Of a DNA stretch of 64,000 nucleotides, positions 34,942-44,464 are shown piece after piece. Numbering within the stretch: position 1 is the first letter of the stretch; each line of letters begins with the position of its first letter. Source of the stretch: Chitinophagaceae bacterium (GTDB taxonomy: Bacteria; Bacteroidota; Bacteroidia; Chitinophagales; Chitinophagaceae). The translations under genes were made by a program, and so were the position numbers. Under the pieces are notes generated by a model. It was not told the DNA's origin. It made no database searches and worked only from the letters and a program-made list of their open reading frames with translations. Where the stretch lies: contig CANFKE010000013.1 of the NCBI GenBank assembly GCA_947447465.1, positions 25,297-89,296 on the forward strand. The letters run 5' to 3'.

Positions 34942-35277
34942 TTGAGAAAATTGCTGACAAAAATGGGAATGAGCTTGATGCTCATAGTGTTCCTGGTGGG
35001 TTCTACACCCCCGGAATACATCCATGATATGTTTGCACACCATCAGGATGAGATAGATTCGCCTATAGTGAAGGGGCAGGCTGTAATGACGCCTGAACAC
35101 CATCACTGTTCATTTCTCGGGTTCGAATTTGCACCTTTTGTATCCACAGAGCCTGATTTTTTGATATTTGAACATATCACCCACGAAAATTCATGGCGCG
35201 AATCTTTTTATTATTACAATTATTCGAATGATCACAAAGCAGTATCTCTGCGTGGCCCGCCTGTAATTCAGGTATAA
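34942..35277 (+). CDS. Small exported histidine-rich protein preceding a TonB-dependent receptor
   Basis: The protein has 111 residues from TTG 34942 (basic RKLLTK then hydrophobic MSLMLIVFLVG; ATG 34963 is the alternative). The mature part is rich in possible metal ligands: HDMFAHHQDE, EHHHC and an H-x-x-H-E segment, ending in LRGPPVIQV. I recognise the pattern as one that precedes TonB-dependent receptors in Bacteroidota, but cannot give a proven function. A periplasmic metal-binding role is inferred from the residues. It is 62 bp upstream of the receptor gene and shares its promoter. Confidence 0.7.
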   Translation: MRKLLTKMGMSLMLIVFLVGSTPPEYIHDMFAHHQDEIDSPIVKGQAVMTPEHHHCSFLGFEFAPFVSTEPDFLIFEHITHENSWRESFYYYNYSNDHKAVSLRGPPVIQV

Positions 35278-35339
35278 ATTGATCCTCAAGCCGGTTCTCT
35301 CCGGAAATATCTTATACAAATTTCGCTAATTACAAGATC

Positions 35340-37703
35340 ATGGTTCGTTTTCTAAACACCATGGTATTATTGGTGGTACTGCTTTCCCTGCCTTTGTTTT
35401 CAAAGGCACAGGATTGCAGTTACTTGGTGCACGGAGTAGTTACAGACAAAGGCAATCATCCTATGCCGGGTGTTATTGTCCGCCTCATCAAAGATTCCAC
35501 AGGCACAGCAACAGATACCAGCGGTAGTTTTTCTTTTAACAATGTCTGCCCCGGCGGTCATACTATTTCTTTTGAGTCAATAGGGTATAAAACAATTGCT
35601 CAGATCATAGATGTATCTGCTGACCGTTATCTTACCATTACTTTATCTGCAAGCGATAATGAGCTGGGGGAATTAGTAGTGAATGGTGAAAAAAAGCACG
35701 AGCTCCGTACTGTATTGGTCGATGAACTGAAAGGAGTAAATCTGCTGCAAACCCGTGGCTCTTCACTTGGTGAGACCATGAAGGAGATGACCGGCTTAAA
35801 TTCTTTGCAAACAGGCCCTAGTCTTTCAAAACCGGTAATTCACGGTTTACATAGCAACAGAGTGCTGATCATTAATGATGGTATCAGGCAGAACGGACAG
35901 CAATGGGGGACAGATCATGCGCCGGAGATAGATCCTTTTGTGACCAATAAAATTACCGTCGTAAAAGGCGCAGCCAGTGTGCGATATGGTGCAGATGCCG
36001 TGGGTGGAGTAGTATTACTTGATCCTGATGATCTGCCGACGGAGAAAGGTATCAAAGGTAACCTGTATGCTATTGCGGCAAGTAACGGACATTCCGGAGC
36101 GGTGTCGGGTACACTGCAGGGGGCATTCGATAAAAAGTTGGAAGGGCTATCATGGAGGGTGCAGGGTACGTTGAAGCAGGCAGGTAATGCTTACACACGT
36201 AATTATTACCTTGCTAATACGGGTTTGAAAGAAGGCGACTTCTCCGCTAACATAGCTTACAAATGGAGGAAGTTCACTCTCAATTTGTTCTATAGTCAGT
36301 ACAACTCCAAAATGGGGATATTTGCCGGAGCGCAGAGCAGTAGTCCCGCAGATCTTGCAGCTAAGATAGCAGCCCCTTCACCATTATCTCCATCTTACTT
36401 TTCTTATGATATCAAGCGCAGTTACCAGAATGTGGTCCATGATCTGTTGAAAGCGAATATTAACTATAAACTGGCCAACAATGCGAAACTGGATCTTACC
36501 TTCGGTCGTCAGGAAGATCTGCGACAGGAATTTGATGCGTCTCTGCCCTACTCTACCAATCCGGAAATTCTTAGTAGACCTCAGGTCAGTTTCAAACTGA
36601 TCACCCATTCGCTTGACTTCATTTACACATCTGGTGTAAAAAATGGTTTTTCGGGTAGTGCAGGGCTTACAAGTAATACATCGGGCAATGTTTTTGAAGG
36701 TATCAGATATTTGATACCTAATTTCAGAGATTATAACGGAGGTTTCTTTGCCATAGAAAGGTATAACCATAAAAAGTTCACTTTCGAGGCTGGTGCAAGG
36801 TATGATTACAGATGGTTGAGGGTATATCAGCGAAATACAAACACGCTGGCATTGTTCAATACTACCTACAACTATCAGAATCTTACAGGTACTGTTGGCG
36901 CTATTTATCGCTACAATGCACACCTGACTTTCAATGGTAATATCGGTACTGCATGGAGAGCGCCAAGTATCAATGAAATGTACATTAACGGAGAACACTT
37001 CAGCAGTGCAACTTTCGAGGTAGGTGATTCGTCAATGAAGTCCGAAAGGTCTGTCAATACTACACTTTCTGTCAACTACACCGGAGATAAATGGAGGGTG
37101 ACAGCGGATATGTATTATAACAAGATCGGCAATTTCATTTACTCAATGCCTACGGGAAGAGATACTGTATTGATCAGTGGTACATTTCCTAAGTTCCGGT
37201 ATGTACAGAACGATGTGAACATAAAAGGCCTTGATTTGTCGTTTCAGTACGATTTTATGAAACACCTCTCGTTTCAGTCGAAGACCACAATAGTGCTGGC
37301 TTACAATGAGTCGATCAATGATTACCTTATTTATATGCCGGCCAACAGGTTCGAGAACGGCATTACTTATCAGCTACATAAGATATGGAAGTTCAATGAG
37401 CCCTATCTTACCGTAGAAAATGTAAGTGTCAGCAAGCAAACCAGAGTGCCTTCGGGTAAAGCAAACGGAAGCAATTCAGCTGCGGTAAGTGAGGCGTCAG
37501 ATTTTGCCCCGCCACCAGCCGGCTATACATTGTTCAATGTAAATGCAGGCTTTACAACACCGTTCTTTCACCATTTGTTGACGGTAAATGTAGGGGTAAC
37601 AAATATTGGTAATGTTGCCTATCGCGACTATCTGAATCATTTCAGATATTACGCAGATGATCTCGGCTCCAATTATGTGCTGAGATTGAAATATTCTTTT
37701 TAA
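35340..37703 (+). CDS. TonB-dependent outer-membrane receptor with carboxypeptidase-regulatory domain
   Basis: The protein has 787 residues. A signal peptide (VLLVVLLSLPLFSKAQ) precedes a carboxypeptidase-regulatory-like domain (about 28-105: VHGVVTDKGNHPMPGVIVRLIKDSTG, TDTSGSFSFNNVCPGGHTISFESIGYKT). The plug follows from about 115 (SLGETMKEMTGLNSLQTGPSLSKPVIHGLHS, VKGAASVRYGADAVGGVVLLDPDDLP). The beta-barrel ends in LRLKYSF with the C-terminal Phe typical of outer-membrane proteins. The size and lack of a SusD partner fit metal, siderophore or cofactor uptake rather than glycan uptake. Confidence 0.93.
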   Translation: MVRFLNTMVLLVVLLSLPLFSKAQDCSYLVHGVVTDKGNHPMPGVIVRLIKDSTGTATDTSGSFSFNNVCPGGHTISFESIGYKTIAQIIDVSADRYLTITLSASDNELGELVVNGEKKHELRTVLVDELKGVNLLQTRGSSLGETMKEMTGLNSLQTGPSLSKPVIHGLHSNRVLIINDGIRQNGQQWGTDHAPEIDPFVTNKITVVKGAASVRYGADAVGGVVLLDPDDLPTEKGIKGNLYAIAASNGHSGAVSGTLQGAFDKKLEGLSWRVQGTLKQAGNAYTRNYYLANTGLKEGDFSANIAYKWRKFTLNLFYSQYNSKMGIFAGAQSSSPADLAAKIAAPSPLSPSYFSYDIKRSYQNVVHDLLKANINYKLANNAKLDLTFGRQEDLRQEFDASLPYSTNPEILSRPQVSFKLITHSLDFIYTSGVKNGFSGSAGLTSNTSGNVFEGIRYLIPNFRDYNGGFFAIERYNHKKFTFEAGARYDYRWLRVYQRNTNTLALFNTTYNYQNLTGTVGAIYRYNAHLTFNGNIGTAWRAPSINEMYINGEHFSSATFEVGDSSMKSERSVNTTLSVNYTGDKWRVTADMYYNKIGNFIYSMPTGRDTVLISGTFPKFRYVQNDVNIKGLDLSFQYDFMKHLSFQSKTTIVLAYNESINDYLIYMPANRFENGITYQLHKIWKFNEPYLTVENVSVSKQTRVPSGKANGSNSAAVSEASDFAPPPAGYTLFNVNAGFTTPFFHHLLTVNVGVTNIGNVAYRDYLNHFRYYADDLGSNYVLRLKYSF

Positions 37704-37721
37704 CTATTTTAAGAACTAACA

Positions 37722-38279
37722 ATGAAAAGTCGATCAATATTATTAATGGCTACCGGGATGATGATGCTCTTTTTTATGGGGGCATGTTCCAAGGCCGAGA
37801 AAAATGTAACAGAGCAACCCGATAATGAATTGCTCACTACCGTTGAATTGAAAGCGGTCAATACAACAGATGCAACAGATACCCCGAGCGCCAAGTGGGC
37901 AAGCATTCCCGGGGGCTCATTAGATACCAGTCATGCTATCTTGAATCTGAAGAAGAATGCGTCATACAATGTCTCTGTAATGTTTCTGGATGAGTCTAAA
38001 ACGCCTGCAAGTGATCTTACAAGTGAGATAAGAGCTCGGGGAAATTACCATCTGGTCTGTTTCAATGTTTCGGGTGGTCTTACTTTAGCTGTATCTCCAA
38101 CAGATCATGACAGTAACAGTCCGGCTTTACCTATAGGCTTGAGCGATCTGCTTACCACCGGTGCCGCCAGTGCAGGCAGACTGGAAGTAATTTTGCACCA
38201 TCAACCCAACGTAAAGACGGGCGACTGTGCTCCCGGCTCAATAGATGCAGATGTGAATTTTACTGTGAACATCAATTAA
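37722..38279 (+). CDS. Lipoprotein of the receptor operon, unknown function
   Basis: The protein has 185 residues. The lipoprotein signal is MMMLFFMGAC. The mature part is beta-rich, with WASIPGGSLDTSHAILNLKKNASYNVSVMFLDE, HLVCFNVSGG and VILHHQPNVKTGDCAPGSIDADVNFTVNIN, suggesting an immunoglobulin-like fold with two or three cysteines and a HH pair. I cannot name the family. It follows the receptor by 18 bp and precedes the barrel gene by 25 bp, so it belongs to the same operon and may be a surface or periplasmic partner of the receptor. Confidence 0.75.
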   Translation: MKSRSILLMATGMMMLFFMGACSKAEKNVTEQPDNELLTTVELKAVNTTDATDTPSAKWASIPGGSLDTSHAILNLKKNASYNVSVMFLDESKTPASDLTSEIRARGNYHLVCFNVSGGLTLAVSPTDHDSNSPALPIGLSDLLTTGAASAGRLEVILHHQPNVKTGDCAPGSIDADVNFTVNIN

Positions 38280-38304
38280 CTACAACTCACCTAAACTAAC
38301 AAAC

Positions 38305-39078
38305 ATGAAACGCTTCTTAATGAAAGTAGCGCCTGTAGCTCTATATATGCTACTGGCGACAGGGCCTTTGTTTGCCCAAAATGATTCGATTGTGGTAAGA
38401 GATCTGCAGTTAAAACTAAAACCTCCTCTGAGAATAGGACTAACAGGGGGGGGAAGTGTTCCGACAGGTAATTTTGCTAAGACTGATTACACTGATCTCA
38501 GATCCGGATTTGCAGGTCCGGGTTTTAATCTGGGCTTAACAGGAACTTACATGATCACTCAACACTGGGGTATAGCAGGGTTAGTGTCGTATTCAAGATA
38601 CGATCAGTCGGGACTGGATAATTTAGCCGCTGGTTATGTAGCGTCATTCGCTGTAAGCGATGCCACCATCAGAGTTAAAGATGATACCCATACATTCAGC
38701 TATTTAATAGGCGGTGATTATTCATTAGATTTTTGCCATCGCATTGCTATTGATCTCAGAGCGATGACCGGACTGGTTCATGCGCAACTAGCGGGCTATG
38801 AAGTGCAGCTTGAAGATAATGTCAGCAGCACATTTCAGCAAAGATCTGCTCGCGCCAACACCATCGGTTATCAGATTGGTGTAGCGGCCAGGTATAACTT
38901 CAATAGTCGTGTCGGTATCGCATTGAACTTTGATTACTACTATTCTGATCCTGATCTTAGCATTGAGAATGTGAACAGAGCCAATAATGCGGGACGACTA
39001 TTAACTCGTTACAATGAGCCAATAACAGGAGTCAACACTGATCTTTCATTAGTTTATACATTTCAGAAAAACCGCTGA
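38305..39078 (+). CDS. Outer-membrane beta-barrel protein
   Basis: The protein has 257 residues. A signal peptide (VALYMLLATGPLFAQN) is followed by an OmpW/PorT-like small barrel: alternating strands such as GLTGTYMITQHWGIAGLVSYSRY, FSYLIGGDYSLDFCHRIAIDLRAMTG and VGIALNFDYYYSDPDLS, ending LSLVYTFQKNR. A run of eight G lies in the coding sequence near codon 48. It closes the receptor operon and is followed by a terminator. Confidence 0.88.
   Translation: MKRFLMKVAPVALYMLLATGPLFAQNDSIVVRDLQLKLKPPLRIGLTGGGSVPTGNFAKTDYTDLRSGFAGPGFNLGLTGTYMITQHWGIAGLVSYSRYDQSGLDNLAAGYVASFAVSDATIRVKDDTHTFSYLIGGDYSLDFCHRIAIDLRAMTGLVHAQLAGYEVQLEDNVSSTFQQRSARANTIGYQIGVAARYNFNSRVGIALNFDYYYSDPDLSIENVNRANNAGRLLTRYNEPITGVNTDLSLVYTFQKNR
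38446..38453 (+). repeat. G8 homopolymer inside the barrel-protein gene
   Basis: Eight consecutive G lie inside the coding sequence at Gly-Gly-Gly near codon 48, shortly after the signal peptide. Such a tract can slip and switch the frame. Confidence 0.6.
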
Positions 39079-39094
39079 TTGCCGTAATAAAACA

Positions 39095-39128
39095 AAAGCG
39101 GGGTGCTCCATTTGGAGCACCCCGCTTT
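39095..39128. terminator. Bidirectional terminator between the receptor operon and the protease gene
   Basis: A 15-bp perfect stem (39095-39109 with 39114-39128) around a CATT-type loop with A-rich and T-rich ends, between convergent genes. Confidence 0.9.
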
Positions 39129-39147
39129 ATAAATTATACTGAATTAT

Positions 39148-41451
39148 CTATTCTACAATGAATGACTTAACGGTCTGCTCATTGCCGGCTTCATTCATAA
39201 GGCGTGCATGATACACACCCTTAGCCCATGAGCTCACATTAAGGTCGGTCTGACCATTGATATGACCCTGCCATACAGTTTGTCCTACTGCATTGATAAT
39301 GATTGTTTCAACATTATAGTTGTTACCAGTTGTGATGTGCAACATATCTGTTGCCGGTACAGGGAATAACTTAATATCATTACCAAAGTTGTTGACTGTA
39401 TTCACCGCTGTAGAAACCGGGAAGCTGGAGTTGTAAGTAACAGTGAAATTATTAGCGTTCACATTGAAGAATACATTACCGGTGCCTTTCACCTTAAATC
39501 GTACTGTACTGCTGGTAGTGGCAGGGTTAGGTACTGTAATGCTGGCTGTACCTGTATTAGGGAATGATCCCAGATTATATAACCAGGTATTACCGCCGTC
39601 AACAGACATGTATATGTTTACATTAGCAGCATTGATAGGTGCAGCAGTAGTGCCTACTACATTCCAGGTCACTGTTTGTGTGCTGTGTCCTGCATAAGTG
39701 ATACCTGTAGTAGCCTGGCTGGTCACCTTGAAGCCTGCACCGGTATTTACAGCTGTGATATTCGTCTGGTCGTCAGGGAATACAAAGCAACCATGATTGT
39801 GGATGATATTGCGGAATGTGCACTTGAAAGTCATGGTACGTGCAACTGTCGGAACCTTCTCGCCTTGTGCATTATTAGTGCCTGCATCACTTAGTGTGCC
39901 GGCAAGTACCATGCTCATTTTAGGGAATACCCTTAGCCTTGATTGTGAAGGATTAAATGATCTGAATATTGGTCCTGAAGATGTGGTAGCAGCGAATGTG
40001 CCCGCAGAGCCCAGGTCATATTCTTCCCAGCAATATAAGACCACAGAATCAGCCACAGAATCTACAGCTGTTGGAGCCAATAATTCAAATGGGGTGAGGT
40101 AAGGAATAGAATAACTATTAGTAAATGCAGCATAACTTACCAGCTTATTTCCGGTAGGTGTTTTTACCGGACATACATCTCCGTTAGTAGTTATATAGTC
40201 TTGTATGGCCAGAAGGCTCTTTGCGTGGAAGTAAGGATCGCTGTGCAATTGCAGGTTATCCGGATCGCAGATGCCGGCATAGGCCATAATGGTAGAGCCA
40301 CTACCCGGTTCATACGCATCAGCTGCAGATCTGTTGCCGCCGCAAGATCCGTCATTGTCGTTGTTGAAGGTATGGTCCGCACCAAACTCGTGACCCATTT
40401 CATGGGCTACATAGTCAATGTCATATCCGTCTCCCGTCGGAGTGCTGCTACCGGTTACACCCTGAGCTTTAAATCCTGCCTCACATACCACACCAAGCAG
40501 AGCAAGTCCGCCGCCGCCGGTGCTGAACACATGCCCTATGTCATAATTGGCATTGCCGATCAGGGCATCGCACTGTGTCTGGTTGTCAGTCAACAGAGCA
40601 TTAGGATTATTGTCATCAGGTCCATAAGGGTCGCCGGTCGCTGTTGGGAATATCAGCGCATTCTCATTGGCAACAAATACCATAGTTACAGAAAATTCAC
40701 GCTCATATACACCATTTACCCTGTTCATGGTCGTGGTCATCTTGGCAAATGTCTGTGCAACACTAGGTGAAGCAAGACCTGTAGCAGCTTGTGCATATTG
40801 GTGATCGCATCCCAACGCCAGTTTGTAAGTCCGCAGTTGATAGCCATTTACTGTTCTGTGTGCCAGTTTAGGTAAGTCTTTGCCTGCTATGTCCATGCTT
40901 TCGCCGGCAGGGCTGATGTCGTTCTTGCTTTTGAATGAGCACTTCATTTTCTGGTCCATACCACGTACTTCATCTGCCTTCAGATGAACCATGTAATATC
41001 CGTCATGGAAATTATCATATGGATCTACCATGAAGGTATTATTGCCATCAAATACCATTGCATGAAAGCCATAGAGTGTAAAGTCTATCTTGGCGGTAAC
41101 GCTGCGGTTATTGACAGCTTCTGCTGTAAATGTTCTGGTATCTGGAAATTGTGCTGCCAATGCATCAGGGAGCATTGGTGTTTGCCATACTTTAAATGCG
41201 CGCATTGTGCCATCGGGTGCAGGCAATTCTATGATCTGTGCATCATTAGGGTCGGTTGACAATGAGAACAACTGTAGTTTCAACGTTGTTTCGTTCATTG
41301 TATAGACACTATACTTCTTGGGTTGAAATGCCATAAGGCTTTTGGCCGGCGCATATTGCGCATTTATCTGCTCCCACATGCTTCCTGCGTTAGAAGTGGT
41401 ATAGCCGAAAACCCCTGCCATTAATACAAGGCCGGAAAATAGTTTTTTCAT
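39148..41451 (-). CDS. Reprolysin-like (M12B) zinc protease with T9SS sorting domain
   Basis: The protein has 767 residues from ATG 41451 (ATG 41469 is an alternative; the 30 codons above it are not signal-like). The signal peptide is KKLFSGLVLMAGVFGYTTSNA. A long propeptide-like region precedes the catalytic domain, which has the extended zinc motif HEMGHEFGADHTF (HExxHxxGxxH) and a following AYAGIC Met-turn-like stretch. An Ig/FN3-like domain (IPITVPNPATTSSTV-type) follows, and the C-terminus is a T9SS type A domain (KLFPVPATDML, INAVGQTVWQG, GVYHARLMNEAG). It is a secreted metalloprotease of unknown target. Confidence 0.93.
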   Translation of the reverse strand: MKKLFSGLVLMAGVFGYTTSNAGSMWEQINAQYAPAKSLMAFQPKKYSVYTMNETTLKLQLFSLSTDPNDAQIIELPAPDGTMRAFKVWQTPMLPDALAAQFPDTRTFTAEAVNNRSVTAKIDFTLYGFHAMVFDGNNTFMVDPYDNFHDGYYMVHLKADEVRGMDQKMKCSFKSKNDISPAGESMDIAGKDLPKLAHRTVNGYQLRTYKLALGCDHQYAQAATGLASPSVAQTFAKMTTTMNRVNGVYEREFSVTMVFVANENALIFPTATGDPYGPDDNNPNALLTDNQTQCDALIGNANYDIGHVFSTGGGGLALLGVVCEAGFKAQGVTGSSTPTGDGYDIDYVAHEMGHEFGADHTFNNDNDGSCGGNRSAADAYEPGSGSTIMAYAGICDPDNLQLHSDPYFHAKSLLAIQDYITTNGDVCPVKTPTGNKLVSYAAFTNSYSIPYLTPFELLAPTAVDSVADSVVLYCWEEYDLGSAGTFAATTSSGPIFRSFNPSQSRLRVFPKMSMVLAGTLSDAGTNNAQGEKVPTVARTMTFKCTFRNIIHNHGCFVFPDDQTNITAVNTGAGFKVTSQATTGITYAGHSTQTVTWNVVGTTAAPINAANVNIYMSVDGGNTWLYNLGSFPNTGTASITVPNPATTSSTVRFKVKGTGNVFFNVNANNFTVTYNSSFPVSTAVNTVNNFGNDIKLFPVPATDMLHITTGNNYNVETIIINAVGQTVWQGHINGQTDLNVSSWAKGVYHARLMNEAGNEQTVKSFIVE

Positions 41452-41577
41452 GTATAATTTTTTGTTCATTAAGAAATTAACTGCCGTAAAATACCCACTT
41501 TCTTTAACCTGATAAAAAAACATACGGGTAGGAATATAAAAATGGGGTATGTATGACAATTCTCAAGGCTGTCGGAC

Positions 41578-41615
41578 AAAAAAATGACCCGGAAGTTTAA
41601 CCGGGTCATAAAAAA
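41578..41615. terminator. Terminator after the ABC permease gene
   Basis: TGACCCGG (41585-41592) pairs with CCGGGTCA (41601-41608), flanked by an A-run and by AAAAAA on the other side, so it has T-runs on both strands. Confidence 0.85.
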
Positions 41616-41645
41616 GTACTTCATTCATTATTTCTCGTTATTCCA

Positions 41646-42968
41646 CTATTCTTTATACATGAACCATTTGGCCAGTTCTTTATAGCTGGCTTTCTTGCCA
41701 TACATCAATATACCTACTCTGTAGATGCGTGATGCTACCCATGTGGTGAACAGGAATCCTAATACCATCAACACCATCGATGCGGCAATTTGTGGCCAGG
41801 GAACGCCAAATGGTATTCTTATCATCATGGCTATCGGCGAGGTAAAGGGGATCATTGATAGCCATATAGACAAGGTACTATCCGGGTTGTTGACTATCAC
41901 AGACTGCGACAGTATGATCGTGAAGATGAGTGGCATGGTTACCGGTAGCATAAATTGCTGTGTCTCTGTTTCGTTGTCCACAGCCGATCCTACAGCTGCA
42001 AATAATGCGCTGTAGAGCAAGTAGCCAAACATAAAGTAGAACAGAAAGCACAATACGATCTGAGCAATGGGCAGGCTTTCGAATGAATGGATCACAGCAG
42101 CCATTTTATTGGGTTCTATTTTGTCTGCATTTGCAGCCAGTGCTGTTTTTACTCCCTGCGACTGTTGCGCTGTTTGCACTTGTTGCATTGCTGACATCTT
42201 AGATCCTACAGCGCTACCTGCTACTGTTGATAAGACGGTCGTCAATACTATCCATAGTACAAATTGCGTAAGTCCTACCATTCCTACACCAATTATCTTG
42301 CCCAGCATTAACTGAAAAGGCTTTACTGAGGAGATCATTACTTCTATTATTCTGCTTACTTTTTCCTCTATCACACCTCGCATAACTTGTGCTCCGTAGA
42401 GAAATAATGAGATGTAGATCAGAAATGCGCACACCAGACCTATGCCATATTTTGCCATCACATTGGCATCGGTTTCTCCGTTCTCTCCTATTTGTTTGGG
42501 TTCTACCGAAAGAGCGGTCTGTGCATTGGCCAATACTGCAGAATCTATATGTGCCTCACTCAGCCTTCTCGCACGTGCCACTCTGGTCAGCTCATCCTCT
42601 ATTTTGCCCGAGTTGATAACACTAGGTGTGCTTTCCCCAAACAGCTGTATCTTACTCATAGTTGCGGGTACGTACAACAGATAATCATAACCGTTTTTGA
42701 TGAATGTCTTTTTAGTAGCGGCATAGTCTGTAGCAAATGAATACTGTATGGTCTTGCTACTCTGTATCTTATTCGCAAACCAGCCGCTTTCATCTACCAC
42801 CTGTACTTTTTTAACATCGCCCAGCCCTCCCTGGTTCACTGCCAGGTAAACCACCAGAGACATCATGCCAATAAAAAGTACAGGTACCAGAAAGGTGACC
42901 ATAAGGAATGACTTTTTCATTACCCGGGTCAGGTATTCTCGTTTTATGATCAGTAATATCTTGTTCAT
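41646..42968 (-). CDS. ABC-2 type transporter permease (NatB-like)
   Basis: The protein has 440 residues. The start IIKREYLTRVMKKSFLMVTFLVPVLFIGMMSL and the large soluble loop between the first and second membrane helices (about 40-190) are those of the NatB/YhaP branch of ABC-2 permeases. Five more helices follow, with RGVIEEKVSRIIEVMISSVKPFQLMLGKIIGVGMVGL in the conserved core. With the ATPase encoded 37 bp upstream it should form an exporter, like the NatAB sodium exporter; the substrate is not clear from sequence. Confidence 0.93.
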   Translation of the reverse strand: MNKILLIIKREYLTRVMKKSFLMVTFLVPVLFIGMMSLVVYLAVNQGGLGDVKKVQVVDESGWFANKIQSSKTIQYSFATDYAATKKTFIKNGYDYLLYVPATMSKIQLFGESTPSVINSGKIEDELTRVARARRLSEAHIDSAVLANAQTALSVEPKQIGENGETDANVMAKYGIGLVCAFLIYISLFLYGAQVMRGVIEEKVSRIIEVMISSVKPFQLMLGKIIGVGMVGLTQFVLWIVLTTVLSTVAGSAVGSKMSAMQQVQTAQQSQGVKTALAANADKIEPNKMAAVIHSFESLPIAQIVLCFLFYFMFGYLLYSALFAAVGSAVDNETETQQFMLPVTMPLIFTIILSQSVIVNNPDSTLSIWLSMIPFTSPIAMMIRIPFGVPWPQIAASMVLMVLGFLFTTWVASRIYRVGILMYGKKASYKELAKWFMYKE

Positions 42969-43005
42969 GGAATATTTGTTGAAATGATGATTGAAATCTG
43001 TTAGG

Positions 43006-43911
43006 TTATTGTTGCTTTTTTACCGCCTGTATGAATATCTCATTCATTGTCGGGATCACTTCCTCAAATTTGCTGATGTCCGACAATGGTAGCATATAGT
43101 GTAGCAGGTCATTGACTTTATGCCCTTCTTTTATGGCTAATTTCAGTTGGGTATGATCTTCAAGGGTGGTCTCGGAAAGCACAGTGAAGGGGGCGTCTAT
43201 ACCTATATTTACCCTGCTGCCTGTATATTCGATAATATAAGTGCCGGTTCTGAACTGGTTCCTTATCTCTTTTACTTTGCCGTCAAGTATTTTATGCGAC
43301 AGGTTCAGCAGTGCTATGGAATCACAAAGCTCCTCTACACTCTCCATTCGGTGCGTAGAGAATATGATGGTAGCGCCATTACGGTTCAGTTCAAGTATCT
43401 CATTTTTAATAATCTCCGCGTTTACCGGGTCAAATCCGGTGAATGGTTCGTCCAGAATGATCAGTTCCGGCTCATGAATGACAGTTGCTACAAATTGTGC
43501 TTTCTGTTGCATGCCCTTCGACAGTTCTTCTATTTTCTTTTTCCACCAGCTTTCTATCTCCAGTTTTTTGAACCATTTTCTGGCTCTTAATTTGGCTTCC
43601 GACTCACTTAGTCCCTTAAGCTGTGCCAGATATACTATCTGTTCGCCGATTTCCATTTTTTTATACAGACCACGTTCTTCAGGCAGGTAGCCTATCTGGG
43701 CAATATGGTGTTGGTTCAGGCGTTCTCCGTTAAAGAGGATCTCACCGGCATCGGGTGCGGTAATCTGATTGATGATTCGGATAAGTGAAGTTTTGCCTGC
43801 TCCATTTGGTCCGAGCAATCCGAAGACTTTTCCTTTTTCTATTTCCATACTTACACCCGATAAAGCACGGTGGCCCGCATATTCTTTAACGATGTTCCGG
43901 ATACTGATCAT
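43006..43911 (-). CDS. ABC transporter ATP-binding protein (NatA-like)
   Basis: The protein has 301 residues. Walker A is GPNGAGKTSL (about 34-43), the Q-loop follows at GYLPEERGLYKKM, the signature is LSKGMQQKAQF, and Walker B is LIILDEPFTGFDPVN, then the H-loop STHRM. The C-terminal 90 residues form the extra DUF4162-like domain found in NatA/DrrA ATPases. It is first in a two-gene unit with the permease. Confidence 0.95.
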   Translation of the reverse strand: MISIRNIVKEYAGHRALSGVSMEIEKGKVFGLLGPNGAGKTSLIRIINQITAPDAGEILFNGERLNQHHIAQIGYLPEERGLYKKMEIGEQIVYLAQLKGLSESEAKLRARKWFKKLEIESWWKKKIEELSKGMQQKAQFVATVIHEPELIILDEPFTGFDPVNAEIIKNEILELNRNGATIIFSTHRMESVEELCDSIALLNLSHKILDGKVKEIRNQFRTGTYIIEYTGSRVNIGIDAPFTVLSETTLEDHTQLKLAIKEGHKVNDLLHYMLPLSDISKFEEVIPTMNEIFIQAVKKQQ

Positions 43912-44020
43912 GAAGATTGTTTTTAGGTGTTTGAACTATTTGTTTAAATGAGTAGAGTAGAGGGCCGATTTATTACAGCTCCCGAAAAATATTTCTCCCT
44001 TTCAGGATCTGAGATGAGTA

Positions 44021-44464
44021 TCAATAATACTTCAACCCGATCTCCAACGTTTTGTCTTTACCTGAAATGGTAAATGAGGACCCGCTGAATTTCGGAGCAC
44101 TTGTCATGGGTAAATTATTATTCGATGCACCATATCCTTCTTTAGGTATTCCCAGGAAGTTGGTATTTAACAGGCCATCTTCATTTTCGTCGTGTATCAC
44201 CGCTATGGCATAAGTACCCGGGGGTATCTTCTCAAACCTGATATTTCTTACTCCCTTTTCAGCTTTTATCACCTTGCTGGCTATCGCTCGCTTGGCATCG
44301 CCGGGAAATGCAGATGGATCAGTGAAGAGCAGAACACAGCATACTCCTTTATTATTACGGATTTTGCCTATGTTAACATTGATGGCTGACTGTGCACGGG
44401 CATCACATGCCCCAATAGCGGAACACAATACCAACAGGAGCGTTATCAATGTTACTTGTTTCAT
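44021..44464 (-). CDS. Exported DUF2141 domain protein
   Basis: The protein has 147 residues. A signal peptide (QVTLITLLLVLCSAIGACDA) is followed by the DUF2141 pattern: INVNIGKIRNNKGVCCVLLF, FEKIPPGTYAIAVIHDENEDGLLNTNFLGIPKEGYGASNN. The family is beta-rich and has no known function. Note that a cysteine pair (CC) replaces the more common aliphatic pair in the first strand. It is 109 bp upstream of the ABC ATPase gene on the same strand; co-transcription is possible. Confidence 0.88.
   Translation of the reverse strand: MKQVTLITLLLVLCSAIGACDARAQSAINVNIGKIRNNKGVCCVLLFTDPSAFPGDAKRAIASKVIKAEKGVRNIRFEKIPPGTYAIAVIHDENEDGLLNTNFLGIPKEGYGASNNNLPMTSAPKFSGSSFTISGKDKTLEIGLKYY

Noticed and set aside
34942..39078. 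SusC/SusD-type glycan uptake locus
   Set aside because: The receptor is short for SusC (787 residues) and no SusD-like lipoprotein follows; the His-rich first protein points to metal or cofactor uptake instead.
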